From: Paenibacillus jilunlii
GTDB taxonomy: Bacteria > Bacillota > Bacilli > Paenibacillales > Paenibacillaceae
Direction of reading: 5' to 3'
DNA length: 64,000 nt
Assembly (NCBI RefSeq): GCF_900102965.1
Contig: NZ_FNGM01000007.1
Span: forward strand, 197,689-261,688
Below, piece by piece: positions 26,022 to 34,460 of the stretch. A model generated the notes under the pieces. That model saw only the letters and a list, made by a program, of their open reading frames with translations, searched no databases and had not been told where the DNA came from. The translations under genes were made by a program, and so were the position numbers. Numbering within the stretch: position 1 is the stretch's first letter; every line of letters begins with the position of its first letter.

Positions 26022-27773
26022 ATGACAAGCAATACAGCGAAACCGTACGTGCTGCTGATGGTCTTGACCTTGCTCCTCAGTGTGCTGGCAGGCTGCAGCG
26101 GTTCAAACAATACCAAGAATACGGCGGAGAATGCCGCTGCGACTAAAGCTGCGGGTGAAAGCAATGCCAGTGCAACCGCAGAGGCTACGGCGGAAAACGA
26201 AGATTTGAGTCCGCTGACACTTTCCTTCTTCGCGGAAGACCCGAATCCGAACTGGAATAATATGAAGGATGATATCAGTAAAGTCATTACGGAAAAAACA
26301 GGTGTCACGCTGGATGCGGAATTTGCCGTGGGCGACCCGCAGCAAAAAATCGCCCTGATCGCAGCCGGCGGCGAATATCCCGACATCATCTCCGCCAAAG
26401 CGGATATCGGCAAGCTGGTCGACGCCGGAGCAGTGATTGATCTGACTGAGCTAATCGATAAATACGCTCCTAACATCAAGCGGGTGCTCGGCGACAATCT
26501 TGCCCGGGCCAAATACACCAACGAGGACCAGTCCATCTATGCCATCCCGACCTGGGCTGCGGTCGATGAGAAGAAATTCGTAGCCGGCGGCGGGTTCGAG
26601 CTGCAGCACCGTGTGGTGAAGGAAGCCGGATATCCGGAAATCCGCACGGTTGCCGATTACGAGAATGTGATCAAAGCCTACCTGGAGAAACATCCCACCG
26701 ATGAGAACGGCAACAAAAATATCGGGCTCTCCCTGAACGCTGATGACTGGCATATGTACATTTCCGTCACCAACCCGGCCGTGGCGACCACTGGCGGCTC
26801 GGATGACGGGGAATATTACATCGATCAGGAGACCCATGAAGCCATGTACCACTTCCGCCGCCCGGAGGAGAAGGAATATTTCCGCTGGCTGAACCACATG
26901 AATGACATCGGCCTGCTCGATAAGGAGAGCTTTGTGCAGAAGTATGACCAATACAAAGCCAAAGTCGCTACCGGACGGGTGCTTGGCCTAATTGACCAGG
27001 ACTGGGACTACAATGATGCCCAGCAGGCACTTAAAACGGCAGGCAAATTTGACCAGACCTACGGCCACTATCCGGTCACGCTGACGAAAGAATATAAGGA
27101 AACCAGCTTCTGGCCTACCGGCTTCATGGGCGGCTACGGCATCTCGATCTCCAGCACCAACCCGGACCCGGTCCGTACGATCAAGTTCCTGGACTACCTC
27201 GCTTCCGACGAAGGCCAGATTCTGAACAACTGGGGCATTGAAGGCAAGCATTATACGGTGGAAAACGGCAAACGGGTCGTTATTAAGGAAGTTCAGGACC
27301 GCATCAACAATGACAATACGGCATTTACCAAAGAATCCGGACTCGGCTTCTATTGGAACATGATGGTCCATTACGGCGACGGTGCCAAGGACTCAACCGG
27401 CAACTATTACACCAGAAACTTCCCGGAACAGCTGGTGCTTGGCTACAGCGATGTCGAAAAGGAAACCCTGGCCGCCTATAAAGCCACCACCTGGAAGGAT
27501 CTGTTCCCGAAGGAAGAGGAATTCAAGGAAAAAGCCTATGGAGCGGCCTGGAACATCGCCATTCCCGGCGAGGATGAAGTGTCCATTCTGGGCAATAAAA
27601 TGAGGGATATCACGTGGAAACGGATTCCCCAGGCCATCCTGGCGAAACCGGCGGATTTTGATAAAATCTGGGATGCCTACATGGCGGACCTGGAAAAAGC
27701 CGGCGTGGAGAAAATGGAGAAGGGCTACACCAAATATGTTCAGGACCGCGTGGCTTTGTGGAGCAGCAAGTAA
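26022..27773 (+). CDS. ABC sugar transporter substrate-binding lipoprotein, LplA type
   Basis: 583-residue lipoprotein. Signal sequence with lipobox LAGC, lipidated Cys25, followed by an acidic/Ala linker and a large two-lobed binding domain (SBP_bac_1-like; about 60-575). The large size places it with LplA/YtcQ receptors for oligosaccharides. Last gene of the TCS-ABC operon, 79 nt after the second permease and before a hairpin. Confidence 0.92.
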   Translation: MTSNTAKPYVLLMVLTLLLSVLAGCSGSNNTKNTAENAAATKAAGESNASATAEATAENEDLSPLTLSFFAEDPNPNWNNMKDDISKVITEKTGVTLDAEFAVGDPQQKIALIAAGGEYPDIISAKADIGKLVDAGAVIDLTELIDKYAPNIKRVLGDNLARAKYTNEDQSIYAIPTWAAVDEKKFVAGGGFELQHRVVKEAGYPEIRTVADYENVIKAYLEKHPTDENGNKNIGLSLNADDWHMYISVTNPAVATTGGSDDGEYYIDQETHEAMYHFRRPEEKEYFRWLNHMNDIGLLDKESFVQKYDQYKAKVATGRVLGLIDQDWDYNDAQQALKTAGKFDQTYGHYPVTLTKEYKETSFWPTGFMGGYGISISSTNPDPVRTIKFLDYLASDEGQILNNWGIEGKHYTVENGKRVVIKEVQDRINNDNTAFTKESGLGFYWNMMVHYGDGAKDSTGNYYTRNFPEQLVLGYSDVEKETLAAYKATTWKDLFPKEEEFKEKAYGAAWNIAIPGEDEVSILGNKMRDITWKRIPQAILAKPADFDKIWDAYMADLEKAGVEKMEKGYTKYVQDRVALWSSK

Positions 27774-27825
27774 GGGGTAAGATTCACTTCCCCCAAAACA
27801 TATAAATTCTTATCTTTTAACAAAA

Positions 27826-27861
27826 ACGGCTGTGCCGTCCTCCACGGGGCTGCACAGCCGT
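27826..27861 (+). terminator. hairpin after the ABC importer operon
   Basis: ACGGCTGTGC (27826-27835) pairs with GCACAGCCGT (27852-27861). The following T-run is poor (CTTGGTTCT). It is the AACGGC/GCCGTT hairpin type. Confidence 0.65.
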
Positions 27862-27926
27862 CTTGGTTCTAGCGTTACCTAGAGAACGGCTCCCCGTGAA
27901 TCCTACGGCAACTTCAGCTCATTTCG

Positions 27927-28035
27927 CCATTGGACAAGAAAAGTGGCCTAATTAGGTTTACTTTTTCCACTTAAATCTCAGGATTTCTTGATTTCCGGAA
28001 AAATAAGTTCCCTTCTTCCAACTAGCACCTGCGAA
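27927..28035 (-). repeat. dispersed palindromic repeat, copy C (shortened)
   Basis: Read on the minus strand, this has CTAGTTGGAAGAAGGGAACT near 28023-28004, AAGTGGAAAAAGTAAACCTA near 27973-27954, and an inverted partial core (CCACTTTTCTTGTCC) at about 27946-27932. It has three rather than four cores and is only about 109 bp. It lies between two convergent genes. Confidence 0.7.
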
Positions 28036-28065
28036 GAAACCGGTTTGTAATTTATCCAATAAACA

Positions 28066-28106
28066 AGGGGTGTTCCAAGCCATTTCATGGCTTTTGGAAC
28101 ACCCCT
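28066..28106 (-). terminator. terminator downstream of the YfcC-type carrier gene
   Basis: A long hairpin: AGGGGTGTTCCA (28066-28077) pairs with TGGAACACCCCT (28095-28106), with an inner AGCCA/TGGCT stem. It lies 15 nt past the stop codon. Confidence 0.85.
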
Positions 28107-28121
28107 GTTTTACGTTATACA

Positions 28122-29552
28122 CTACATCCCTACGGCTGAGGAAATTGCCGCAAAAATCGCCGCCACCAGCCAGAGGATCGGAAACAGCTTGAGGATCACC
28201 TTCAGCCATTGTCCAAAATTGATCCGGGCGATGGCCAGACCTGCCAGCAGCACCCCGCCTGTCGGAGAGATCAGATTCGTTAATCCATTTCCGAATTGGT
28301 ATGCGGTTACTACCGCTTCGCGGTTAACTCCTACCAGATCGCCTAAAGGTGCAAGCACGGGCATCGTCAAGGCCGCTTCCCCGGATGAAGAAGGGACCAG
28401 GAACGTTATAATATTGTGAACGATCAGCATGATGGTGGTGAACAAATAATTCGGCAAGCCTTTAAGCATGTTTGCCAGCCCGTTTAGAATGGTATCGATA
28501 ATCATCCCGTTCTCGGCAACGACAAGAATTCCCCGGGCCAAGCCGATGATTACCGCAGCGTAGATAAATTCTCCACAGCCTTTGACAAAATTCTCGGCGA
28601 TTTCCTTCTGGCTCATCCGGGTCACAATGCCCGAAAAAATGCCAAGTACAAAGAAAAGCGCTCCGATCTCGGTCATATACCAGCCTTTGCTCAAAATTCC
28701 CCAAACAATAATCCCCAAGGTAACGATAAAGCCGCCAATAATCAATTTATCCCGGTTCGAGAATTTTACCTCTATCCCGTCATTCTCCTTGATGAAGTGC
28801 TGGCGGTTGATAATATCGTTCTGGAAGACTGCCGATTTCTCAGGGTTCATCTTGACCCGCCGCGCATACCACATCGTAAAACCAATCGAGATCCCGGTAA
28901 AAACAATCCATTCGATAAATCTCAGCCATAGCTGCGGATTTCCCTGCACTCCTGCTACACCTTGCGCAATCAGTACAGAGAACGGATTGACAGTTGATCC
29001 GACATAGCCGATCTGTGTTCCGAGATAAAGGATAAGAATCGCCGTCATGGAGTCAAAACCCAAGGCAAACATTAACGGGATAAAAATAGCATAAAGAGGT
29101 ATGATTTCTTCACTCATCCCAAAGGTGGAGCCCCCCAGGCTGAAAATAAACATGGCGATCGGAATCAGCAATATTCCTTTCGTTTTGAGCCTGCCGGCTA
29201 AAGCCGTCAATGCCCGGTCAATCGCTCCAGTCTGCAGAATAATTCCAAAAGCTCCGCCTACAACCAGAACGAAAGCCACAACATCGGCAGCATTGATAAT
29301 GCCCTCCATCGGCGCACTGGCAATTTGGGCAAAACCCTGTCTCAAATCCCCTTCTTCACTGGTTTTGGGTACGGTGTGGTAGGTTCCCGGGATAATGGCT
29401 GTCCGGGTAGAACCATCCACCACAACCTCCTGTCGGTCAAATTGCCCGCTTGGGACAATCCAGGTCAGACCGGCAATAACGATGATAATCATGAAAATCA
29501 ATGTATAGCTATGAGGAAGGGACCATTTCCATTTACGTTTTGCCGTTTCCAT
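28122..29552 (-). CDS. yfcC: YfcC-family carrier (C4-dicarboxylate/arginine-ornithine antiporter superfamily)
   Basis: 476-residue membrane carrier with about twelve helices, opening with a signature-like SLPHSYTLIFMIIIVIAGLTWIVPSG and carrying GGSTFGMSEEIIPLY near 128-142, typical of YfcC. Known relatives move amino acids, peptides or dicarboxylates. It starts 2 nt after the amidohydrolase stop, with GAGGGG inside that gene's end, so the two are coupled. In this locus it is the only transporter and probably imports the Amadori compound or conjugate. Substrate inferred, not shown. Confidence 0.85.
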   Translation of the reverse strand: METAKRKWKWSLPHSYTLIFMIIIVIAGLTWIVPSGQFDRQEVVVDGSTRTAIIPGTYHTVPKTSEEGDLRQGFAQIASAPMEGIINAADVVAFVLVVGGAFGIILQTGAIDRALTALAGRLKTKGILLIPIAMFIFSLGGSTFGMSEEIIPLYAIFIPLMFALGFDSMTAILILYLGTQIGYVGSTVNPFSVLIAQGVAGVQGNPQLWLRFIEWIVFTGISIGFTMWYARRVKMNPEKSAVFQNDIINRQHFIKENDGIEVKFSNRDKLIIGGFIVTLGIIVWGILSKGWYMTEIGALFFVLGIFSGIVTRMSQKEIAENFVKGCGEFIYAAVIIGLARGILVVAENGMIIDTILNGLANMLKGLPNYLFTTIMLIVHNIITFLVPSSSGEAALTMPVLAPLGDLVGVNREAVVTAYQFGNGLTNLISPTGGVLLAGLAIARINFGQWLKVILKLFPILWLVAAIFAAISSAVGM

Positions 29553-29554
29553 TT

Positions 29555-31138
29555 CTACCCCTCGTTCCTGGCCGCATCATAGGTAATCTGACCGGCGGTA
29601 ATCGTCAGGATCACATGTGCGTCTCTAATCACAGTTGCTGTTGTATCCAATAGATTACGGTCAAATACAGCAATATCCGCAGCTTTTCCAGCTTCCAAAG
29701 TTCCTGTGCGCTCTTCCATCCCGCAATGCCGGGCACCGTTGATAGTCCAAGCCTTTAAGACTTCTGCAGCAGGCATCCCCTGCTCCAAATGCCATCCTCC
29801 CGAAGGCGATCCATCAGGGAACAGCCGGAAAGAAGCCGCATACAGCGAATCAGGCACACTTGTAAGGAACAGCGGCAAATCCGTGCCAATCGTAACCGGA
29901 ACATTGGCTTCCAGCATGGACTTGTAATTATAAAAGCGGCTTTCATTATCCTTACCGGCCACGGCCGCCATATAAGCCTCCTCATAGGAAGGATTCAAGA
30001 GCAGAATCTGTGCATATACCTCGGCAAATATCCCAATGTCGCCCATCCTCCGAATATCGTCGGGATGCGGATATTCCAAATCACTGATCGAATGCCTGAT
30101 CCGCTGATCTCCCCGGCTGCGGTTGCAGCCTTCGATCATATCCACTGCCTTGCGGATCGCCGCATCCCCTTCAGCTGTAAGACAGCATTTAATCCCATGG
30201 CTGTCCGCTGCCTGCAAGGCTGCTTCAACCGCTGCGTAATCAACGGGCCGCAGGGTGGTAACACCCGGCATATCCGCATAAGGCTCCAGCATATCTCCCG
30301 TATGATCGGCTACTACACCGTCCAGCATCAGCTTATAGCCCTGAAAACGAAGAAATTCTCCTTGATAACGCTCTTTGTACTGCAATCCCGCGGGAATATC
30401 AATCGGGTGCAACACAGGTTCAAGCGCAAAATGAACCCGCAGCGGCAGCTCCCCTGCAGCTTCCAGCTCTTCAAGGACCGGAAGCAAACCGCTGTGCCGG
30501 TCAAAGCCGATATCTTTTATAGAAGTAACCCCCCGCTTGGCAAGCATCCGGGCGAAGTCCAGGAACTCCTGCCGGATTAATTCCCGGTCCAGCATCATGT
30601 CCTTCAGGAGACGGGCACGTGATTCCGCACTGCATTGGTCAGGGGCAAACTGATATTTACGCTGGGCGAATGAATTCATCCAACAATAGCTTTTGGTCCG
30701 GTTAATGGCGATTACAGCCCTATCGGGAAAAACTTCGTCTAATAAGCTTTGCCCGGGAAGCTGTCCCCAACCCTCTTCACTCCAGCCGAAAGCGTATACA
30801 TTTTGCTCTGAAGGACTTTTTTCTGCTTCTTGTTTAAGCAGCTGGAGGGCCTCGTCAATCGTAGCCGCATTTGTCAGATCCACACCACGGTGCATAGACA
30901 TGTAGCCGGTAAAAAAGACATGGTTATCATGCACACCGGGCATAATGAACGCATCCTTCAGATGATGAACAACTGTGGCAGGCCCAATCCAAGCTTCGGC
31001 TTCTGCCGGGCTGCCAACCGCGACGATGTGCTCACCTTGCAGGGCAACAAATGCCGGTGAAGCGCTATCCCCTATTCCTGTAAATACTGCATTAGACATT
31101 AGTACTCTATCTGCAAAACCATGTATTGCTGCTTCCAT
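29555..31138 (-). CDS. amidohydrolase family 3 enzyme (YtcJ-like) with altered metal motif
   Basis: 527 residues: a small beta-sandwich at both ends around a TIM barrel. The canonical GFxDxHxH motif reads GVHDNHVF (69-75), so the second His of HxH is Phe75. Other landmarks are kept: HFALEP (~237), a probable SDL-type Asp in GTDLPLF (~420) and the C-terminal LEAGKAADIAVFDRN. Relatives hydrolyse amide or formamide bonds. It is coupled to the YfcC gene and has its own ATAACGTTAT operator, so it belongs to the regulon of the adjacent GntR protein; it may deacylate or deamidate an imported Amadori conjugate. Function inferred. Confidence 0.8.
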   Translation of the reverse strand: MEAAIHGFADRVLMSNAVFTGIGDSASPAFVALQGEHIVAVGSPAEAEAWIGPATVVHHLKDAFIMPGVHDNHVFFTGYMSMHRGVDLTNAATIDEALQLLKQEAEKSPSEQNVYAFGWSEEGWGQLPGQSLLDEVFPDRAVIAINRTKSYCWMNSFAQRKYQFAPDQCSAESRARLLKDMMLDRELIRQEFLDFARMLAKRGVTSIKDIGFDRHSGLLPVLEELEAAGELPLRVHFALEPVLHPIDIPAGLQYKERYQGEFLRFQGYKLMLDGVVADHTGDMLEPYADMPGVTTLRPVDYAAVEAALQAADSHGIKCCLTAEGDAAIRKAVDMIEGCNRSRGDQRIRHSISDLEYPHPDDIRRMGDIGIFAEVYAQILLLNPSYEEAYMAAVAGKDNESRFYNYKSMLEANVPVTIGTDLPLFLTSVPDSLYAASFRLFPDGSPSGGWHLEQGMPAAEVLKAWTINGARHCGMEERTGTLEAGKAADIAVFDRNLLDTTATVIRDAHVILTITAGQITYDAARNEG

Positions 31139-31174
31139 GATTTCAACGCCTTTCTGCCGAATATCAATACGACT

Positions 31175-31186
31175 TATAACGTTATA
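31175..31186 (-). promoter_or_regulatory. GntR operator before the amidohydrolase gene
   Basis: TATAACGTTATA is a perfect palindrome 37 nt before the start codon. The same core appears in front of the GntR gene and of the FrlB-like gene. Confidence 0.8.
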
Positions 31187-31228
31187 TCAAAACTTCTGCT
31201 CCCTGCTTGCCGCAAGAAGCAGAATGAA

Positions 31229-31942
31229 TTACAAAGTAAATTGATAACGGTCACCAACAATGTACTGCTTGCCCACATGAACAGGCTTACTATGCTGGTC
31301 ATAAATAATTGTATTCATATAGAACAATGGCTGGCCAATCGGAATTTCCAGTAATTTCGCCTGCTGCTCATCAGCCAGGGTGATTTGCAATATACTCTCT
31401 CCCGGCTGGTTAGGATCAATCTGATAACGGTCCCGCAGCAGCTCATACACTGATCCTTCCAGACTTTCCTCCATTAAAAAGGAGAATCGCTCAAACGGAT
31501 AATAGTTATTTTCCAGCATAAGCGGTCTATCACCGGCATATCTTTTGCGCTGAATATAGAGTACCGGCTCACCCTGCTGGATTTGCAGCCGCTCTGCAGT
31601 TTCCAGGTCGGCCTTAATCTTCTTCCTCTCGGTGATGGTGCTGTGCGAAGATAATCCATTAGCTCTGCAGGCAGCCGTAAAACTGATAATATGCTCAATT
31701 TTGCGGCCGATCTTGTGGGCATTGACAAAGGTCCCCTTGCCCTGGCGTTTCGTCAGATATCCTTCACTCACCAATTCCTCGATAGCTTTCCTTACCGTAA
31801 TCCGGCTGACATTGTATGTCGCGCTAAGCTCAATTTCAGTAGGGATTTTATCTCCGGGATTAAAGGTTCCGTTCGCAATGGCGGATTGGACCGCTTTTTT
31901 CAATTGGATATATAGGGGCTCTACCTGTTCTGAATTTAACAT
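31229..31942 (-). CDS. GntR-family regulator, HutC/UTRA subfamily (FrlR/FraR-like)
   Basis: 237 residues. N-terminal winged helix (about 8-72, SATYNVSRITVRKAIEEL) and C-terminal UTRA effector domain (about 92-232, ending VGKQYIVGDRYQF). UTRA proteins bind sugar phosphates and related ligands; 6-phosphofructosyl-amino acid is the likely inducer by analogy with FrlR and FraR. Palindromes of the ATATAACGTTATAT type lie at its own promoter and at both neighbouring transcription units, so it controls the whole 28-34 kb locus. Confidence 0.92.
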   Translation of the reverse strand: MLNSEQVEPLYIQLKKAVQSAIANGTFNPGDKIPTEIELSATYNVSRITVRKAIEELVSEGYLTKRQGKGTFVNAHKIGRKIEHIISFTAACRANGLSSHSTITERKKIKADLETAERLQIQQGEPVLYIQRKRYAGDRPLMLENNYYPFERFSFLMEESLEGSVYELLRDRYQIDPNQPGESILQITLADEQQAKLLEIPIGQPLFYMNTIIYDQHSKPVHVGKQYIVGDRYQFTL

Positions 31943-31960
31943 CCTTTACCCTCACTTGTG

Positions 31961-31996
31961 ATATAACGTTATATTACTCTATGGTTAGAGTAACAA
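31961..31996 (-). promoter_or_regulatory. promoter-operator of the GntR gene
   Basis: ATATAACGTTATAT (31961-31974) is a perfect 14-bp palindrome. It covers a TATAAC -10 box (31968-31973), 17 bp from TTGTTA (31991-31996). This is a direct autorepression layout. Confidence 0.8.
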
Positions 31997-32038
31997 ACGA
32001 TTCTCTTTTTCACAAGCAAAGATAGAACGTTGCCGTTG

Positions 32039-32851
32039 TCAGTAACGGGCGCCGAATCCAAAGGAACCTTCTACCATACAGCTCTTGGCCGCTAATCTGG
32101 AGCCTTCCTGCATGGCCGCTTGAATATTCCCGTCCTTGATCATGCTCATTAAAAAGGCTGTAATATAGGAATCGCCTGCTCCCATCGTATCCACGGCCTC
32201 AATAAGCTCCGGGGTTTGGTAATAAAAGGCTGCTCCATCATAGGCAATGGATCTGTCGCCGCCGCGGGTTGCAACCAATATCTGTCCGTCCCTTCTGCGT
32301 TTGGCCTCAATATAGTTCCGCGTCTCTTCGTCAGTCATATGGCTGCAGGAAAAGAAAGCAAAATCCGCATTCCCGATATACCGTTCTACTTGCTCATCCT
32401 CAAAGTCATCCGAGAAATCAAAGGAGAGGGGAATCCCCAGTTCATTCAGCTCCGCAAGCAGATGTCCAGTGTGGCTGTAAAGCCCTGTATGAATAATGTC
32501 GAATCCCCGGATATATTCTCGGTCGGCTTCGCTCAGCGTAATTGGATTCAGTCTGGTGACTCCGCCTTCGTTGCTGCCCAGAAATATCCGCTCCCCATTC
32601 TCCAGGGTAACACGTGCACATCCGTTCTCGCCGCTGTGGTGTCTGCAATGTGAGATATCGATCTCTAGCTGCTGCAGCGTATTTTCCACAAGCCGTGCTT
32701 CGTCATCATCGCCGAAAACACCGAGGAAAGCCGCGTCTGCACCTTCTCCTTTGGCGAAAACACTGAAGTTAAGCGCATTGCCGCCGGGATACATCATACG
32801 CTGATGAACATACTTGTCTACCACATTATCGCCAATCCCTAAGACTTTCAT
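32039..32851 (-). CDS. frlD: PfkB-family kinase, FrlD-like (fructosamine 6-kinase)
   Basis: 270-residue ribokinase-family enzyme. Substrate-side motif YPGGNALNFS (21-30) and the catalytic signature DTMGAGDSYITAF (221-233, base Asp227). Size and the PGGNALN motif match FrlD/FraD, which phosphorylate fructose-amino acids at C6 using ATP. It is 15 nt downstream of the FrlB-like deglycase, which fixes its role as the first step of Amadori degradation. About half its residues match the paralogue at 48450. The exact amino-acid part of the substrate cannot be told. Confidence 0.85.
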   Translation of the reverse strand: MKVLGIGDNVVDKYVHQRMMYPGGNALNFSVFAKGEGADAAFLGVFGDDDEARLVENTLQQLEIDISHCRHHSGENGCARVTLENGERIFLGSNEGGVTRLNPITLSEADREYIRGFDIIHTGLYSHTGHLLAELNELGIPLSFDFSDDFEDEQVERYIGNADFAFFSCSHMTDEETRNYIEAKRRRDGQILVATRGGDRSIAYDGAAFYYQTPELIEAVDTMGAGDSYITAFLMSMIKDGNIQAAMQEGSRLAAKSCMVEGSFGFGARY

Positions 32852-32866
32852 GGTTGTTCCTCCCGA

Positions 32867-33835
32867 TTAGTAGGCTACTTTCCCCATATAACGGCGGGTT
32901 TCCAGCGGATGATTTCTTACTTCGGCAAGAGCCTCGCGATAGACACAAATGATACTGTAGAATAATACCGGATTGAAGAATTCAACGACTTCATCGGCAA
33001 TCGTACCAATTCCAAGCTCCTTGGCATCAATCACTTCGACTTTCTCCGCATACTGATCCAGGAATGTCCGGGCACGTTCATCCAGCTCACGGGTACGGCC
33101 TTCATTCATCATCAGGATGAATGGTGTTTCTTTATCCGTCACTTCAAAAGGACCATGGAAGTACTCGCCGGAGTGAATTGCCGCCGCATTCAGCCATTGC
33201 ATTTCCATCAGCGAGCAGATTGCAAAGCCATAAGCATGTCCGTACGAAGCTCCGCTTGTCAAGATATAGTAAAGCTCCTCATTGCGGTACTTGTCGGCAA
33301 AAACACGGGCACGCGGAGCGACCTGCTTCTTACCATGGTTGATAATGCCGTTGATGGTTTCCAGGCCTTTTTGAAAAGCTTCAACATGCGCATACCCTTC
33401 AACCACATGCAGCAATTGAACGGCAAGATCCAGTATGATAGCCATCGGATTGTTTTTGACATTGCTGTCATCTCCCCATTCATACAGGAAGGAATAATCG
33501 GAGTAATTCAGCAGCGCGGCTTCCTTGTTGTGGGTCAGGCCAATGGTGTGGGCCCCATGCTCTTTGGCTGCTTGCGCCGCAGCTACCGATTCCGGCGTAT
33601 TTCCGCCATGGGAACAAACGATGACTACCGATTGTGCGCCGAGACGTTTAGGCAAGGCATGAACGAATTCATTCGCCGTATAAAGTCCTGCTACCAGCTT
33701 CTTCGCTTCACTATCAAGAAAATACTTGGAAGGATACATATCGACGAGCGAACCCCCGCAAGCTACAAAATATACCTCTGAAATTCCTTCGGCCACTTGT
33801 TCACGGATACTCTGTACAACCTGATTTACGTTCAT
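32867..33835 (-). CDS. frlB: SIS-domain deglycase, FrlB/FraB-like
   Basis: 322 residues with two SIS domains. It should split 6-phosphofructosyl-amino acid into glucose 6-phosphate and free amino acid. The C-terminal segment MEMQW...HSGEYFHGPFE (210-231) carries E211, H221, E224 and H227, the region that holds the Glu/His catalytic pair of FraB-type enzymes. First gene of its operon, with a near-consensus promoter overlapped by a cre-like site and followed by GntR operators. Start after AAAGGAGAG. Paralogue at 49356. Confidence 0.87.
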   Translation of the reverse strand: MNVNQVVQSIREQVAEGISEVYFVACGGSLVDMYPSKYFLDSEAKKLVAGLYTANEFVHALPKRLGAQSVVIVCSHGGNTPESVAAAQAAKEHGAHTIGLTHNKEAALLNYSDYSFLYEWGDDSNVKNNPMAIILDLAVQLLHVVEGYAHVEAFQKGLETINGIINHGKKQVAPRARVFADKYRNEELYYILTSGASYGHAYGFAICSLMEMQWLNAAAIHSGEYFHGPFEVTDKETPFILMMNEGRTRELDERARTFLDQYAEKVEVIDAKELGIGTIADEVVEFFNPVLFYSIICVYREALAEVRNHPLETRRYMGKVAY

Positions 33836-33853
33836 TTGATTCTCTCCTTTGAC

Positions 33854-33914
33854 ATAACGTTATATAACGTATTGTTTACGAGATAAATATAACCGCTTTC
33901 AAAAAAGCTGTCAA
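33854..33914 (-). promoter_or_regulatory. promoter, cre-like box and GntR operators of the frlB-frlD operon
   Basis: On the minus strand TTGACA (33909-33914), 17 bp, TATATT (33886-33891). TGAAAGCGGTTATA (33888-33901) spans the spacer and -10 and has a single mismatch to cre, so CcpA would block the promoter. ATAACGTTAT (33854-33863) and an overlapping ATACGTTATAT-like half lie just past the start site, matching the GntR operators at 31175 and 31961. Confidence 0.8.
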
Positions 33915-34141
33915 GACTTTATTCATAAATTTAAAACGAAGCCAGAGTAAATCCGCCTGGCGGTATACTTAGTTGGCATCAGGAATGTGCCGGTTTCCTC
34001 TGCAAACACATTACAGAGCCTATCTGCTAGTGATCCGGACTGAAGATCCGTTATTGCGGTGGTTCAAGCTGTTCTCCAGGTAGTTACCTCATTCTTCCTC
34101 TGAAACTTCAGTCCTACATTCTTTTGTTTTTTAATTAAAAA

Positions 34142-34176
34142 ACGGCCGCACTGTCCTCACTGGATAGCGCAGCCGT
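34142..34176. terminator. AACGGC-type hairpin before repeat copy D
   Basis: ACGGCcGC (34142-34149) pairs with GCaGCCGT (34169-34176), with A/T-rich flanks. It is nearly identical in layout to 7702-7743. Both lie ~40-195 nt before a dispersed-repeat copy. Confidence 0.55.
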
Positions 34177-34217
34177 ATAGGACAACATGTCCATTTTCTA
34201 GTTCAACCAGTCAGACC

Positions 34218-34400
34218 AAGTGGAAAAATGGAGCTTAAATCCTCCCCCTCCCATGCTCCGCAGGCATTAGGTGGAAAAAGGATAACTAATCTGACCGCTT
34301 CGCATGCTTACAGGCGATTCCGGCTATATTAAGTCTACTTTTTCCCACTATTTCCTCTAAAATAAGGTTTTTCGTCATTTTAGGTGTACTAATTCCACTT
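34218..34400 (+). repeat. dispersed palindromic repeat, copy D
   Basis: 183 bp with four cores: AAGTGGAAAAATGGAGCTTA at 34218, TTAGGTGGAAAAAGGATAAC at ~34267, inverted AGTCTACTTTTTCCCACTAT at ~34331-34350, and inverted TTTTAGGTGTACTAATTCCA ending at 34400. It is intergenic between the kinase 3' end and the frlB promoter; the rest of the 625-nt gap (33836-34460) shows no gene. Confidence 0.85.
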
Positions 34401-34460
34401 CACTGTGCTGCTCAGATTCGGTCAGACGCTCCATAACAGGCAGACCTACCCAAATGATGC

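Noticed and set aside
29789..30580. 263-codon plus-strand frame
   Set aside because: Antisense shadow of the amidohydrolase gene with no start signal or recognisable domain.
32867..33835. Alternative reading as a GlmS-type aminotransferase isomerase domain
   Set aside because: No glutaminase domain, and the adjacent FrlD-like kinase plus UTRA regulator and the MEMQW...HSGEYFHGPFE motif point to FrlB/FraB deglycases.
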